Below are positions 1 through 14,890 of a stretch of DNA of 64,000 nucleotides, piece by piece. How positions within the stretch are numbered: position 1 is the first letter of the stretch; every line of letters begins with the position of its first letter. The stretch comes from Ichthyophthirius multifiliis (Eukaryota > Ciliophora > Oligohymenophorea > Hymenostomatida), in NCBI RefSeq assembly GCF_000220395.1, contig NW_004086182.1, positions 1 to 64,000 on the forward strand, given 5' to 3'. Both the position numbers and the translations under genes were made by a program. A model generated the notes under the pieces. The model was not told the origin of the DNA. It saw only the letters and a program-made list of their open reading frames with translations, and ran no database searches.

Positions 1-1660
<1,660 letters not shown>

Positions 1661-2339
1661 TTTTCTTTTCTTAATTAAAACAATTTTATTTATTATAATT
1701 TTTTTATTTAAATTTTTAGTATAGATTTTTTTTTTCGTAAAATAAGAAATTAATTATTAAATGCTTTATTATGTTAGAAATTAATATATTATATTATATA
1801 TATTCGTTATCCTTTAAAAATATTTTATTGTATATTTAAAATATAAAAAGGTTATATAGTATATTGTTATATTTTTATTTAAATATATAACTAATAAGAT
1901 ATATATATAAATATTTTATTTAAATAATTAATTATTTATTTTTAAAATTTTATTTTTCAATATATTATTAATTAATTAAAAAACTTAGATTAAATAAAAT
2001 TTGAAACATAAACATAATAAATTTATGTTTTTATCATTAAATTCTGAATTTTTTAAAAAAATTGTAAATTATTGAATTTTAACGTTAAAAAAATATGTTA
2101 TAAATAAAATTTATAAAAAATATATACTTGAGTCCCTTAATTTTATTCTTTATTTTTACTTCATTTATTTGACTATCAAAGTTCTTACTTTTCTGATAAT
2201 AATTTAGCCTTCATTATAATATTATTTTATAAAGCGGCAAATATCAATTCATTACTATTAACTGATTAAATAATATTATTTCTTACTAAATAATAAAATT
2301 GAAAATTAAATTTTCATAAATATATTTATTATAATTTAA
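1661..2339. other. AT-rich spacer
   Basis: Almost pure A/T spacer upstream of the kinase start. No coding signal, RNA or repeat family was recognised. Confidence 0.5.
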
Positions 2340-4615
2340 TTAATATTTAAACGAATTGTCTCTACTAACATATAATTCCAATCATTCGATTTATAATCCC
2401 AATAAAATCCATAATAATCTTCTTTAAATGCATTTTCAATAAGAAGTTTATTAAGAATTTCTATTCTTCGTTTTTTTAATTATTTATTATTTCATCGACA
2501 TTAATGCCTAAAAGGATTTAAGTTACTTTATTTAATTAATAAAAAAAATTAGCTAGTTACCTTTGAATATTTTTATTTATTATATTATATCTGAAACTTA
2601 AATTATCATCTTAAACTTATTGCAAATAATACAAATACCAATTCAGGTATTAAATCCATTTAAATTTATGCATGATTTTTTAACTTTTTATACAAAAGAA
2701 ACATATTTTCAAAGTATTTTCGAAAAAATCCTAAAATAAATTTTCAATATTAATGCCACTATTATAATAAATATAGATTTTTTATAGACCATTTTTAAAT
2801 TTATTAGAGAATTAATAAATCATTAACTATAATAAATATTTATTAAATTTAAATATTTAAGCCATAATATCATAACTAAATAATAAATTAATTTCTTTTA
2901 AATATATGGAAAATTTATTTCAAATAAATCTTCTATTTCCTTTAAATCTATCAGAGTAAATTTTATTTAATTTTCCTTTACAATTAAAATATTAATTATA
3001 TATTTTTTTGTACATTATAATTATTTTTTCTAAAACATTTTCATTTAAAAATTATTTAAAAAAAATTAAATATAATTCTTTTATAAATAAATAAATCTAA
3101 ATAAATTATAATTTTTTTTATTTATTTTTTAATAATAAAAACTTATCTATAATCAATCATTGATATAATTGTGAAGATAATCAGAATTAACTTTAAGCAC
3201 AATTTCAATTTAAATATTTTTCATTTAAACTAAATATTATCATCTTTCTATGTTTATTTTATAACAAACAACTTTAACTTCATTTTTTAAAATAAACATA
3301 TTTTTATTTAGATTTTTAGTTTTTATAAATAACTTAAAAATCTTACTTAATGTATTGGATGAATTAAATGTTATCATTAGATATTTTCGTTTAATTAATT
3401 TGTTTCAAAATAATAATTTACAATTTGCTTAAAATAAGTCCTTAGAACTTAAAATAAAAAAGACTTGTGTTTTTGAAAAATAGAGTTATAATGTATTTTG
3501 AAAAAAAATACAATACACAGTAGTATTAAACTATGATATTTAACTTTAAATACATTAAAATATTGAGGATAACTTTAATCATAAATAGGATTTGCAAAAT
3601 AGCCATATTTATTAATTCGTCTTTAACTAAAAATGTAATAAATTTTAAACAAATTTATTATTTATTTATAATTTCTCAGATTCAAAAATAATATTCAATA
3701 CAAAAATTAAATTTAATATTTTTTAATTTAGATTTTTACTTTAAAGAAATAATGTTTAAAATTATTTTCTAAAAAAAAAACAAGCTTAATCGATTTTGGT
3801 TATTTATTCAAAAAAAAATTAAATAATAAAAGTATCTAACATTAATTTTAATGTTTCCTTAAAAATAAATTGGAGATAAATTCAATTATATTTGATCCCC
3901 ACAACTTTTATATAAGCAAAAATCTAATTAATTTTAATATGCTTCATTTTTTCAAAAAATTAATTCTAATCTTAAAAAATCATAATTATTAACAAGAGTT
4001 ATTCTAGTTAGACTATCTACTATCTTTAAATCTACTCATAAAGCTAAATATTATTTTTAAGAAAATACAAATACTTAATCCTTCAACTTATTAAAGGCAT
4101 TAAATTTCCCAAATTAAAAAACATAGCATCAAATAAATTTTCAGATTTAAATTTAATTTAAGAAATTTATTAAAAGAGAAAAATAATTTTAGTTGATAGA
4201 AATAATAAATAAATATTATTTTTTGATTTAACTTTCAATTAAATATTTTATTATTAACAAATAACAATATGTTTTTTTTTATAAATAAGTTCAACTTCGT
4301 TAAAAATTATAAAAACTTTATTATTTTTTTTATTTTGTTTAAGATTTATTATAAAAAAAAATATTTAAGTTGACAATCAAAATATTATAATTTAAAAAAA
4401 AAAGAATTTATTAAAAATTTATATATATAATGTACATAAAAAATCAATAAAGATTAAATTAGTAATAGTTATTATTAATAATAATTATAATCATTATTAA
4501 TAATTTAATAATTATTACATTTTTCATTCTCTTAATCTTTTTAAGTATAAAATCTGCATTCCTAAATTTCTTGATATTAGTAGTTTGGCTATTAATACAA
4601 TAATTTTTTCATATC
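2340..4615 (-). pseudogene. Degraded protein-coding gene, family not recognised
   Basis: Read on the minus strand with the ciliate code, this stretch gives successive protein-like blocks whose frame changes repeatedly. Examples are a block with INVDEIINNQKNEE (about 2460-2510), one with FKEDYYGFYWDYKSNDWNY (about 2360-2430), one with SGINIENLFQDFFENTLKI (about 2705-2760), one with IKFTLIDLKEIEDLFEINF (about 2905-2970) and one with NLFDAMFFNLGNLMPL (about 4085-4140). A plausible start, MKKLLYQQPNYQYQEIQEC, lies near 4610. Base composition is less AT-skewed than the flanks. Breaks fall mostly in A runs but also as in-frame TGA, so a decayed gene is more likely than sequencing error alone. I do not recognise the family; boundaries are approximate. 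Confidence 0.35.
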
Positions 4616-5204
4616 AAAAAATTATTATTACAATCATAATAGCTAAATGACTAACTTCTGCATTTTTCTTTTACACTGCATAAATTATTTTTTTACTCGA
4701 AATAAAAGAATAAAATTTTTTGTGATATGGTTATAGTTTGTTTATCAAATCATTTATATTTTATTTTAGAACTACAAAGCTTGTATAAATAAAATTTGTT
4801 TTATAGCTCAATGAGAGTGTAGAAAATCAGATAAAGAGATAATATTACTGTTTGATTAAAACATATTGTATAATATTATAATATTATAATTAAAAGTAAA
4901 AAAAATCAAAATTATTAGCCATGACATTCTATAATGTTAAAAAATTAAATAATGAAAATAATATAAATAAAATTATTTTCAATAAAGAAAAATTTAATTA
5001 ATATAAGTATGTTTTGTAGATCTTTTATAGCTGATTATAATTTTATCAAACAAAAATAATAATCGATATAAATTATATTAATATCTATATTTATTGTAGT
5101 TATTTTTTATTTGTTTAAATATTTTATAAAAATTAAATGTTAAAAATTATTAAATAACTTTTATAAAATAATTTTTAATAAAAATTAAAATTAAAAAATC
5201 AAAA
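4616..5204. other. AT-rich spacer with a short tRNA-like fragment
   Basis: Spacer between the degraded gene and the lipocalin. Around 4800-4862 there is a D-arm-like string (TAGCTCAATGAGAG) between two short complementary ends, but no anticodon arm or T-arm forms, so no RNA gene is called. Confidence 0.4.
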
Positions 5205-5771
5205 TCATTTAATTTTAGCACATCCCTTAGTACTTACAGGAACCAAATCAGAATCATCAAATCCTGCTTATTTGATAAAATCTAAAGCCTTTTAAACTTC
5301 TAGAGGATCAGGATTATAGCTTCTAGTAATAATCCAAATATCACTTTATCCTAAAAAACCAAAAGCATTGCATCCTACGACAACTGAAACGGTATAATCA
5401 TCATTGATGTAAGGAACTTCATAGTTTGCTCCAATGGGTTGTAAACTAAAGAATTTAATTTTCAAATGTCCAGGTCCTACCTTTTTTACTTATTAAAGAA
5501 ATTCAGTTACTTTTTAGTTAGCATGCATCCCTTTATACAAAGCTCGCATATTTCCATATTTATCTATAGAATATTCATCTAAATTACACAAATCATCGCG
5601 ATATTAGAATGGCATAGAAGCACTTACATATATATTATACCATCTTCCCAAATATCTATTAGAAAAATCTACATCGACATTTGTGTAATTTTAAGCTCTA
5701 CAAGCACCTTTATTTCCACTTACAGCTAATGCTGATACACATAGCAAAGATAATATTAAAAATTTAATCAT
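5205..5771 (-). CDS. Secreted lipocalin (apolipoprotein D / Blc-like)
   Basis: A single exon of 188 codons, start ATG 5771-5769, stop TGA 5207-5205. The first ~18 residues (MIKFLILSLLCVSALAV) form a clear signal peptide. The mature protein starts with the lipocalin SCR1 signature: ...VDFSNRYLGRWYNIYVSAS contains the hallmark G-x-W preceded by the N-terminal turn. Later come strands such as LKIKFFSLQPIGANYEV and YTVSVVVGCNAFGFLGQ, then SDIWIITRSYNPDP, which matches the conserved I-x-x-R of SCR3. The C-terminal helix (LEVQKALDFIKQAGF) and final Cys also fit the Blc/ApoD group. Lipocalins bind small hydrophobic ligands in a beta-barrel; this one should be secreted or vesicular. A decayed paralogue lies about 0.8 kb upstream on the same strand, so the gene was duplicated in tandem. 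Ligand unknown. Confidence 0.9.
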
Positions 5772-6591
5772 TTTTTTTTTTAATTTTTTGCTAATTACTT
5801 AATATTTATTTTTTATTTTTATTTTCTTTTTATAAATCTAAAAGAAATTGAGTTATTATTCTTTTTTAAAGAAAATCGTTTTTCTATTTTTTTTTAATTA
5901 ATTTTTTTTTATTTTAATGACATAGAAATTTATAGAATTTTTATATATGTTGATAAATAGCATTTTTTTTTATTTTATTTCAATTATGGAAAAAAATAAA
6001 ATTAAAACGAAAAGATAAAATAATTTAAAAATAAAAAAAAAAAATTTCAATTTAATATGCAATTAATTTTTAGTATTTATTATATTACTTCTTATATTAT
6101 CAACTATTTTTCTTAATATTTTAAATCAAAAATAATATCAATGAGAATTCTTTATGAAATATATAAATTATAATACAATTTAATATCTAAAAATAATTTT
6201 TAAAAAATTTGAATATGAAAATATATAAAAATAATTAAGTTATCATTTAAAGAATTACTAAATATTTAGTAATTTATTAATATATATAAAATAATTATAA
6301 TACAATATAATTAATAATAATTTATTTAAAAATATTAAATTATAATAAATATAAAGTAATATTAAAAATACAATTATATTTATTTATGTAAATATTAAAC
6401 CCATAATTAAAATATATTTTTGTGTAAAATATTTTTTATAAACAAAATAAATAATGATAATTACAAAAATATATAATAACAAAATAAATATATATATATA
6501 AATTTTAATTTAATTTATAATTATATGTTAAATTACATTAATAGAATAATAATATTAAAATTAATTCATTAATTCAAACAAAAAATTGATC
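5772..6591. other. AT-rich spacer between the two lipocalin copies
   Basis: Very AT-rich, with poly-T and poly-A tracts next to the lipocalin start. No gene seen. Confidence 0.5.
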
Positions 6592-7062
6592 TCAACCCTT
6601 AGCGAATACAGAAATGAAATCAGAATCATCAAAACCTGCTGTTTTAATAAAATTTAAGGTTTTAAAGTTGCTTAGAGATTATAGCCTTTACTCATAACTC
6701 AAATAACGCTGTGTCCTAATAATCCAATAGATTTGCATCCTACAAGAAATAAAAACTATAATCATCATTAATATACAAGGCACTAAATAGTTTTCAACTA
6801 TAGGTTATAAATAAAAAATATAGCCTCATAACATACGAGACCTTATTTAATATATATTCTATAACTTCAGCTACTTTTCAATTAGGATGTATACGTATAT
6901 AGAAAGCGTGTACATTTCCTTCTTTTTAATACAATATTTTTCTGAATTACATACAATAGTTCTATATTAAAATAAAATAGAAGCATTTATAAATCACATA
7001 CGATATTCCAAAATATTTTTTATTAAAATGAACATTAATTTTAAATTCAAATTTGTTTTTAT
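6592..7062 (-). pseudogene. Decayed lipocalin copy
   Basis: Minus-strand sequence clearly homologous to the lipocalin at 5205-5771. Recognisable blocks, in order, are INVHFNKKYFGISYVIY (parent VDVDFSNRYLGRWYNIY), GNVHAFYIRIHPN followed by KVAEVIEYILNKV (parent GNMRALYKGMHANQKVTEFLQQV), a NDDY block, VGCKSIGLLGHSVI (parent VGCNAFGFLGQSDIW) and FDDSDFISVFAKG. It is broken: TGA replaces a glutamine TAA after HPN and replaces the Trp codon of SDIW, the G-x-W tryptophan is lost, several one-base shifts are present, and the signal-peptide exon is not visible. It ends at TGA 6594-6592. The duplicate most likely lost function after tandem duplication. Confidence 0.85.
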
Positions 7063-8351
7063 TTCTAAAAATATTTAAATTTTTTTTAATATATATATTT
7101 TAATTTAAAAATTTAATTTATTTTTTTAAATTATTATAAACATTATATTGTTAATATCTGTAATTAATTTACTTATTTGTTTTAAAAAAAATATTTTATT
7201 AAAAATAATATTTAATATATTTTTCTATAAAAAAAATTATACAAATATTTAATAAATATTATATTAAAATATAATGCTTTTTTTAAAAAAATCTGTAATT
7301 TAAAATTATTTATTTAACATTATTACTAAAAATAAGTAAAAAAAAAATAATTATATTAATTTTGTTATTTACATTTTATAAATACTTGTATAAATTTTAT
7401 TATATATATAAATAGAAAATTTAATATATATCGTATTAAATATTATATAGAAATTAATTTGAATAAATAATATTCTGAGTCATATAATTATTTTAAGTTT
7501 TTACACTTATTTATATTTTTAAAATTGCATAGAAAATAAATACCATACCATAAAATTATTATCTAGTATTAATCAAATTTTTTTATTTGATTTACATTAT
7601 TATTTTCTATTACTATTTTGTTAAGTATTTTATAAAATATTTAATTTTTACTCCTATTAATAAAGGTTAAATTTTTATGAAAATACTTTACATATATGTA
7701 AATAGATATATATTCAATTTTTAAAAATATTTTATTTTTTAATAAAAAATAAATTTTACTTTTTTTGTATAATATAATTTTAATTAAAAAATGTAATTAG
7801 TTGAAATATTAGTAAAAAAAAGATAAATAATATATATTTTTAAATAAAAATAATTTATATTTTAAAATAAAAATAATTTTTTATTTTAGATAAAAATTAT
7901 AGTTGTTTATATTAAAACAATAAATTAAAAAAAGGATATTTAATTTTATTTTATAAAATAAATATATATATTATTTATATTATTGAATTAATTATTGTTT
8001 TCTTATTTAATTTATTCTGTATTAAATATTAGAATAATTAATTATATATTTCTTAAACTTTATAATTTTGTTTCTGTTTACAATAAAAACTTTTATCATA
8101 TCTATACTAATATTTAATTTAAAAAAAAACTTGAATTAATTTAAAATTATTTATCATATTTTTTATTTTTTTTTCAGTAATATAAAAAAAAGTATAATTA
8201 TTTCCATCTTTATTAATAAAAATAAAAAATTAAATATAATATAAAATTATATTATTTTTAGTTAGTATAAAATATTAATTTAATTAAAAAATAAAAAACA
8301 AATTATTTTTATATTCATACAAATTTAACTAAAAAAAACTATTATAAAAAA
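7063..8351. other. AT-rich spacer upstream of RRP5
   Basis: About 1.3 kb of A/T-rich DNA without detectable coding signal. It must contain the RRP5 promoter, but no specific site can be identified. Confidence 0.5.
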
Positions 8352-11300
8352 ATGAAAAATTAAAAAGCCAAAAATGGCAATAATAACAGACAAAAAAGTC
8401 CAAACAATTAAAAAAAAAACTAATAAAACAACAACAACAAAAAGCCTAAAAAAATGCCTGCATGGAAAAATAAATATAAAGACACGATAGTTGATTATTT
8501 TAAAGATAAAAACTAAAATTAAGATGATGACTAAATGTTCAATAAAATGCCTATTTTAAGAGAAAATAAACCCTAAATATAAAACAAGAAAATCCAAAAG
8601 AAAAAAATCTAAAAAAAAATTAATAACGACTTTGTAGATTCAGATGAAGAATTCGAAAGAATGATAAATTCAACTTAAAAAAAATAAAAGAATAACTAAT
8701 AATAGGAAATTTTCGGAACTTAAGAAACTTTCTTTGCACCGTTGACAGCCTCTTTTTCTTCTTTTTTCATTAATAATAAAGACGAATTTCTTTCTTTAGA
8801 AAAAGTTCCGACAATAGTAAAAAAATAAAATATTTCATTTAATTTTATATAAAAAATTTAATAAATAGAAATATTAACTTGGAACATAAGTATTATGCAG
8901 TGTTAATGAATATGGACTAAAAGGTTAATTTTTAATAGTTAATCTTTCCAGAAATAAAAAAGCTTTCTTAACAATTGCTGATGCTGTCGAAGAAGTAAAA
9001 AACTAATAAAAATATATACTAAAAATAAATAAACATAGAAAAATGAAGAATCGGATCTCAGAATTTACAATTAAGGCGAATATTTAATCGGAGAAATAGT
9101 TAATAGTATAAAAGAAGGTAACAGTAATATATCAATAAAGCCTTCTGTAGTAAATGAGGGCCTATAATTTAATGAAATATACGAAAACATGCTTTTACAA
9201 GGAAAAGTATTGACCAAAGAAGAATATGGTATAAAAGTAGTATTCCATACTTCTTAATAATACATCGGCTTTTTGAAAAAAGATAAAAATGTATGTGAGG
9301 ATGACTAATACGAAGATTTAGAAGAAGGTCGTGTTTATATGTTTAGAGTTGAAAAGAAAGAGAACAATAAAAAATTGTTATATTTATCATTAAAATATAC
9401 TACATAAGAGATTAAAGAAAGTATTTTGAATCCCAGTATAGACATAGAAGATGGTTCTGATTTCCATCATTTGGCTAAACCAGGGAATTTGGTTAATTGT
9501 TTAATTATTAAAGTACTTTCAAACGGTTTAGTAGTCCGCTTTTTCAAATAGTTTATTGGATTTATTTTTGAAGACCATTTGGATAATAACTAACCTGAAA
9601 GTTATAAAGTAAAAGAAAGGATTTTGGCAAGAATTATTGCTGCAAACTTTGATTAAAAACATATCAATTTGTCTGCAAAAAAAGTGCATGTAGATTTACA
9701 AGCATTCAACTAATCTTATAAATATAAACCAGGAGATGTTTTTACTTAAGGATTTAAAATCAAAAAAGTACTCTATGGAGATTCTTACCTAGTTAAAATA
9801 TAAAATACATCCATAGATAATGGTTTTTTACATAAAAACTAACTGCATGCAGATAAAGAATCATTTAAAGAAGGATAAAATTACACTAAAGCTTTAAAAT
9901 TAAAAGAAATTAATTACTTTGAGCATTTTCCTATTTTCACAGCAAAAGAAGAATTTGTCAAAAATGTCAAAAATTGGACAGATTTAAGACCTGGAATGGT
10001 TTTGAATGTAAAAGTAGAAAAAATAATACAAGGACATTAAAATCAATACAAAGTAAAAGTGGAAATTAACGAAAACATAAAAGGAATTATAGACTATCTA
10101 AATACTTAAGATCACCCTTAAAGTAAAAACTTAAACTTTAAAGAAGGAAAAAGAGTTACAGTGAGAATTTTGAGTGTAAATTTGGAAGAAAAAAAGCTGA
10201 AATTAACTGCTAAATAAACCCTTGTGAATGCCCCAGAAGATTGTATAATAAAAAGTTGGGAAAATATATAGTAAAATAACAAATATTTGGGTTATATTTC
10301 TGGAAAAACTGACTTTGGATATATTATTTAATTCTTTAATAATGTTAAAGGTTTACTCACATACAAAGATATTGAAAATCTGAATAAAAAAAATAGAAAT
10401 GATTACAAAATAGGCTAGATTTTGGAAACTTATGTAGTATTTATTAATCCCCTAAATTAAAAATTAGCACTTTCTTTAACTGAAAAAGGCTTCTAGGAAG
10501 CTTAAAATTAAAAGAAAAATAATACTTCCAGAAAAACAGTTTTTGAAATGTAATCTTTAAATAATGAAGATGTGGAACTAAATGTCAACGAAGGAGATAT
10601 TTGTGAATATAAAGTTGATTCTAATAACATTTACAAAGATGTCATTGTTCTTTTTAACGAAAACCATAAGGCTATTTTACCTTTAGAACATCTATCGGAC
10701 TTCTAATGGCATTATGAAATCTTAAATGAACATTTAAGAAGTACTAAAGGTAGTTTAAAGTGCAAAATAATCAATATTTTTCCAAATAAAAATGTCCTTG
10801 TGTCTGCTAAAGCCTCTCTTTTATCAAACATGAACCCTAATTGTGTTGAAGACATAAAAAATGGGTATATTTATACCGGTTATATTGATAGAGGAGCAAG
10901 AAAAGGTATCGTAGTGAAATTTAATGAAAGAATAAAGATATTTGTGGGAAAAGAAAGTTTTGAAGAGAACGTGCAATTCAATACTTATGACAGTGTAGCT
11001 GTTTTAGTAAAAAATATTGAAAATAATAAAATAAATGCTACTTTATTGAACGAGAATATTTTCAGACATAAAATGAGTAAAAAAATATCATTTTTTTCTA
11101 ATCTTTTTACTGAATAATATGCTGTATTATAAGACAAGAACAAAAAAGTTTGGTAAAAATTCAAAGTAGGAAATTATTTAAATACAACAGTCCATATAAT
11201 AAAAGATTTCGGAATAATAACAAAAATAGAAGGAAATGATTCTTTAACAGGATTTATTTTAATTGAGCATTTAATGAATAACGAAGCCTAATAAAAAATA

Positions 11301-14300
11301 GAAATTTGGGAAGGAAAAAAAATCTAATGTAAAATAATAGATATTGATTTTGAAAAAGAAGTGCTCGATTTAATCCCTGTAGATTTTTTACCTTTAAAAT
11401 AATTAATTAATAATAAGTAAAATTTGGATGAGTTTTTCAATGGAAATTTCTAAAATATTCCTATAATAGAAGAAGTTAAAGTTTTAGTAGAAAAAAATCA
11501 TTATTTAATCTGCATTATTTAAAACACGAATATCATCTGTTATGTCAATACTAATAATATAAATAATATTTAACACGAAAAGAAATATTTTAATGATAAA
11601 ATTTACAATGTAAGGCTTGTAAATAAAGACTTACTTGATAAAAAAAAGCAACAATCAATTAACAAAAGTACTTATGTACCTTTATATGAATAAAAAGTTA
11701 TTAGAAGAGAATAAAATTAAGACTAAATAAATAATACTTCACATGTAAATCTTGTTCCTGGTGAAAAAGTAAGCGGAAAAATTCTCAAAAAATAAGGAAA
11801 TAACTTACACGTGTAATTAAGAGGAAAACTATACGGAAAACTCCATAAAACATAACTTGATGATTAAAAATAATTTGGAAAATTCCAAGAAAACGAACTA
11901 ATTTAATGCAAAATTTTATACGTGAAAAAAAATGAGAAAAACATCGATATTGAATTAACTGCTCTTTCTTGTCATTTAAAAGCTGATTTTTTAGATGAAA
12001 ATAATTACTTGAGTTAATACGAAAGTACTTTTTAGGAAAAAAATATCAACTAAAAATTCCTTGGCTTAGTAAAATCAATTGACAAATCTTCAATCCATCC
12101 CATTTATGTTGAATTGACAAATTCTCATTCTGGTTATGTCAGTGCTTTTGACCTTCCTTTTTCTCATTTAGAAAATATTGAAGATAAATATTCAATAGGA
12201 AATCTTTGTGATTGGAAAATTGTAGGAATTTAGGAAAATAAAAAAGGTCTAAAAAACATTCGTCTACTTCCTGCTGGTATAGAGCTTTCTGAATATAAAT
12301 AAGGAACATTATTAAATGTCAAAATTTTAAAAAAAAATGCTCAAGGAGGTATCAGAGTATAAATATCAGATGAAAAGTTCACAAACATTCATATAAGTGA
12401 AATTTGTGATGAATGGGAAGGAGTTCCTGCTGAGCATTTTGAAAGTGGATAATATACTAAGGGCCGTATTTTGGAAAGAGATGATGAAAATGTATAAATA
12501 TCATTAAGACAAGCAGTCACAAATGAAAATAATTGGAAAAAAGCATTAGGACCATCCGGAAATACAATCGAATATAAGAAAATATTCCAAGAAGTTGAAA
12601 AGCAAGGAGACTTGAGAAATCGTTTAATAAAGCTAGGTCAAGGATCACTCAAATAAGGAATGATTTTCGTCGGATACATTAATTAAACTAATGACAAAGG
12701 TTGTTTTGTAAATATTTCATATAATACAATAATTAGAGTTGGCTTATAAGAACTTAGTGACGATTATTTAGAAAAGCCTTAAATTTCTTTTTACAAAAAC
12801 AAGCTTGTAGTAGGAAGAATTACTGATATTAAATAAGATGGAAAAATAGAAGGTTCTTTAAGAGATTCAATTGTTAAATTTGGATTTAGTTTAAATGAAA
12901 ATAAAATTAAATAAGGAATGACTGTTAAAGGAGTTGTTGTGGGACATTATCAAGGAAAGGCTTCTGTTGCTATTTAAGGATGTAAATTTAGAGGATCATT
13001 AGATAAAGATGATACTGATTTGTATTTTTTTTTTTATTAATTTCATTTATATATATAATAATAGTACTGAGGAATAAAGAATGGGTTTTGTAGAAAAATT
13101 ATTGCCCTTAGGAAGTTAGGTTTTGGCGAAAGTTATTAAGTTTGAAAAAGAACCAAAAGTTAGAATTATTTTGGGAAATAGTTAAAAGTACATCTAGAAG
13201 TTTAGTAATGAAGTTGATTTTGATTTTGATAAAAATTAATAAGTTTCTGAAGATATTTAATAATTGATAAATTCGATTCTTTAAATTAATTAAAGTACTT
13301 AGTAAAATAAATAAAATGGAAAAACTGAAATAAAACTTAATTAAAATGTTAATTTTGTTGATCCTAATAAAAAATATAAAGATGAAGATGAAAATGAAGA
13401 AGAAGAAGAAGAAGAAGAATAACTATCAAATTAAATGTAAATTGAATAAGAAAACGATAATTAAGACTCTGATGATATGAGTAATGAAGAATAAAGTTAA
13501 GAAAAAGAATGTGAGCAAGAGGAAAGTGAGGAAGATGAGGAACAAGAATATAATGAAGATGAAATTTTAAGTGAATAAAGTTTACTTGATGAAGAGTTAG
13601 AAGAAGATGAGAAAAACATAACAAATAAAAAAAAATCTTAAAGATAGAAAAAAATACTTAATCGTAAAAAAGAAGAAGCAATAAGAGAATAAGAAAAGAA
13701 ATTAATAAACTCAGATTAAAATCCTGAAACAAATGATGATTATGAAAAGTAAAAAAACAAAAAAATATCTAGTATTTTTATTAATAAAAAATAGATTAGT
13801 ATTAAAAAATCCAAACAGTTCTTATATTTGGATTTAATATATAGCTTTTGTAATGGAAAATGAAAATATTTATTAAGCAAGAGAAATTATTGAAAGAGCA
13901 CTTAAAGTTATCAATTTTGCTAATGAAAATGAAAAACTTAATTTATGGACTGCTTACTTGAATTTAGAACATAATTTTGGTGATTCTAAGAGTCTTATTA
14001 AGTAATAAATAAAATATATATATAACTTTAACCTATTTTTTAATACAAACAGAGTTTTTGAAAGAGCTAAATAACTTTGTAAACCAAAAAGTGTTTATTT
14101 AAAACTTCTCGAAATATATAAAAAAGATGAAAATAAATAAGATTTATTATTCTAATTGTCCAAAGTAATTTATTTAATTTTATAACATATTAACCTATTA
14201 AATAATTTAAATAAAATTAGAATATGATTTAAAAATTCAAACACTCAAGTAAATGTTGGATTGAACATTTAAAAAATGTTATAATTTATAGAAATCAAAT

Positions 14301-14890
14301 AACTAAAAATAAACAAGAATTCAAACTTAATTAAAGTCATGATCCTAAAGAAGTTTTAAAAAGGGCCTTAGTGTGTTTAAAAAAAGCTAAACATATAACA
14401 GTTCTTTCTTAATATGCGAAATTGTAATATCAAAATAATTAATAAGAAACTGGAAGAACTACATTTGAAGCTTTTGTTTCTAATTATCCTAAAAGGTAAA
14501 TTCTATTATATATATTTAAGTTAATATTTAAAAAAATATAGAACGGATATTTGGAGTGTGTATTTAGACATGGAAATTAAATATGGAACTTTGTAAACAG
14601 CAAGAAATTTATTCGATAGAATTATTACAATGTAATACAAACCTAAATAGATGAAATTCTTCTTTAAAAAATATCTATAATTTGAAGCTAATAAAGGAAA
14701 CTCTGATAGAATTAATTATGTTAAACAAAAAGCTTAAGAATATGTCTAATCTTTAATTGGTTAAGATAATTAAACTAAAACTTAATAAAATTATAATTAA
14801 ATGGAAGAAGAGAATGATGGAGATGATCAAAATGATGAAGATGATCAATATATTGAAGATAATCAAAATATTGAAGATGAGGATAATTGA
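8352..14890 (+). CDS. RRP5: rRNA biogenesis protein RRP5 (PDCD11 family)
   Basis: ATG 8352 to TGA 14888-14890. Removing seven short introns (8817-8868, 8995-9038, 13022-13064, 13749-13794, 14002-14052, 14165-14220, 14496-14541) leaves exactly 2067 codons. After a basic, Gln/Asn-rich N-terminus come many S1 RNA-binding repeats over roughly residues 130-1500, seen as recurring motifs such as [23 protein letters not shown] and [10 protein letters not shown]. An acidic, low-complexity linker follows (encoded at about 13380-13620). The C-terminus has HAT/TPR-like helices: [52 protein letters not shown]. This S1-then-HAT order is diagnostic of RRP5, a nucleolar factor needed for 18S and 5.8S/25S pre-rRNA processing. 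The length is somewhat above yeast RRP5 (about 1730 aa), mainly from low-complexity inserts. The gene looks intact. Confidence 0.95.

Noticed and set aside
4798-4866. tRNA-like sequence with a D-arm (TAGCTCAATGAGAG) and partly complementary ends
   Set aside because: No anticodon stem pairs and no T-arm (GGTTCGAATCC-type) is present; at most a decayed tRNA or chance.
10800-11117. Separate 105-residue gene
   Set aside because: It is an internal segment of RRP5 in the same frame, bounded only by TAA/TAG codons that are Gln here.
13364-13624. Minus-strand Leu/His-rich ORF
   Set aside because: Complement of the Glu/Asp/Gln-rich linker of RRP5.
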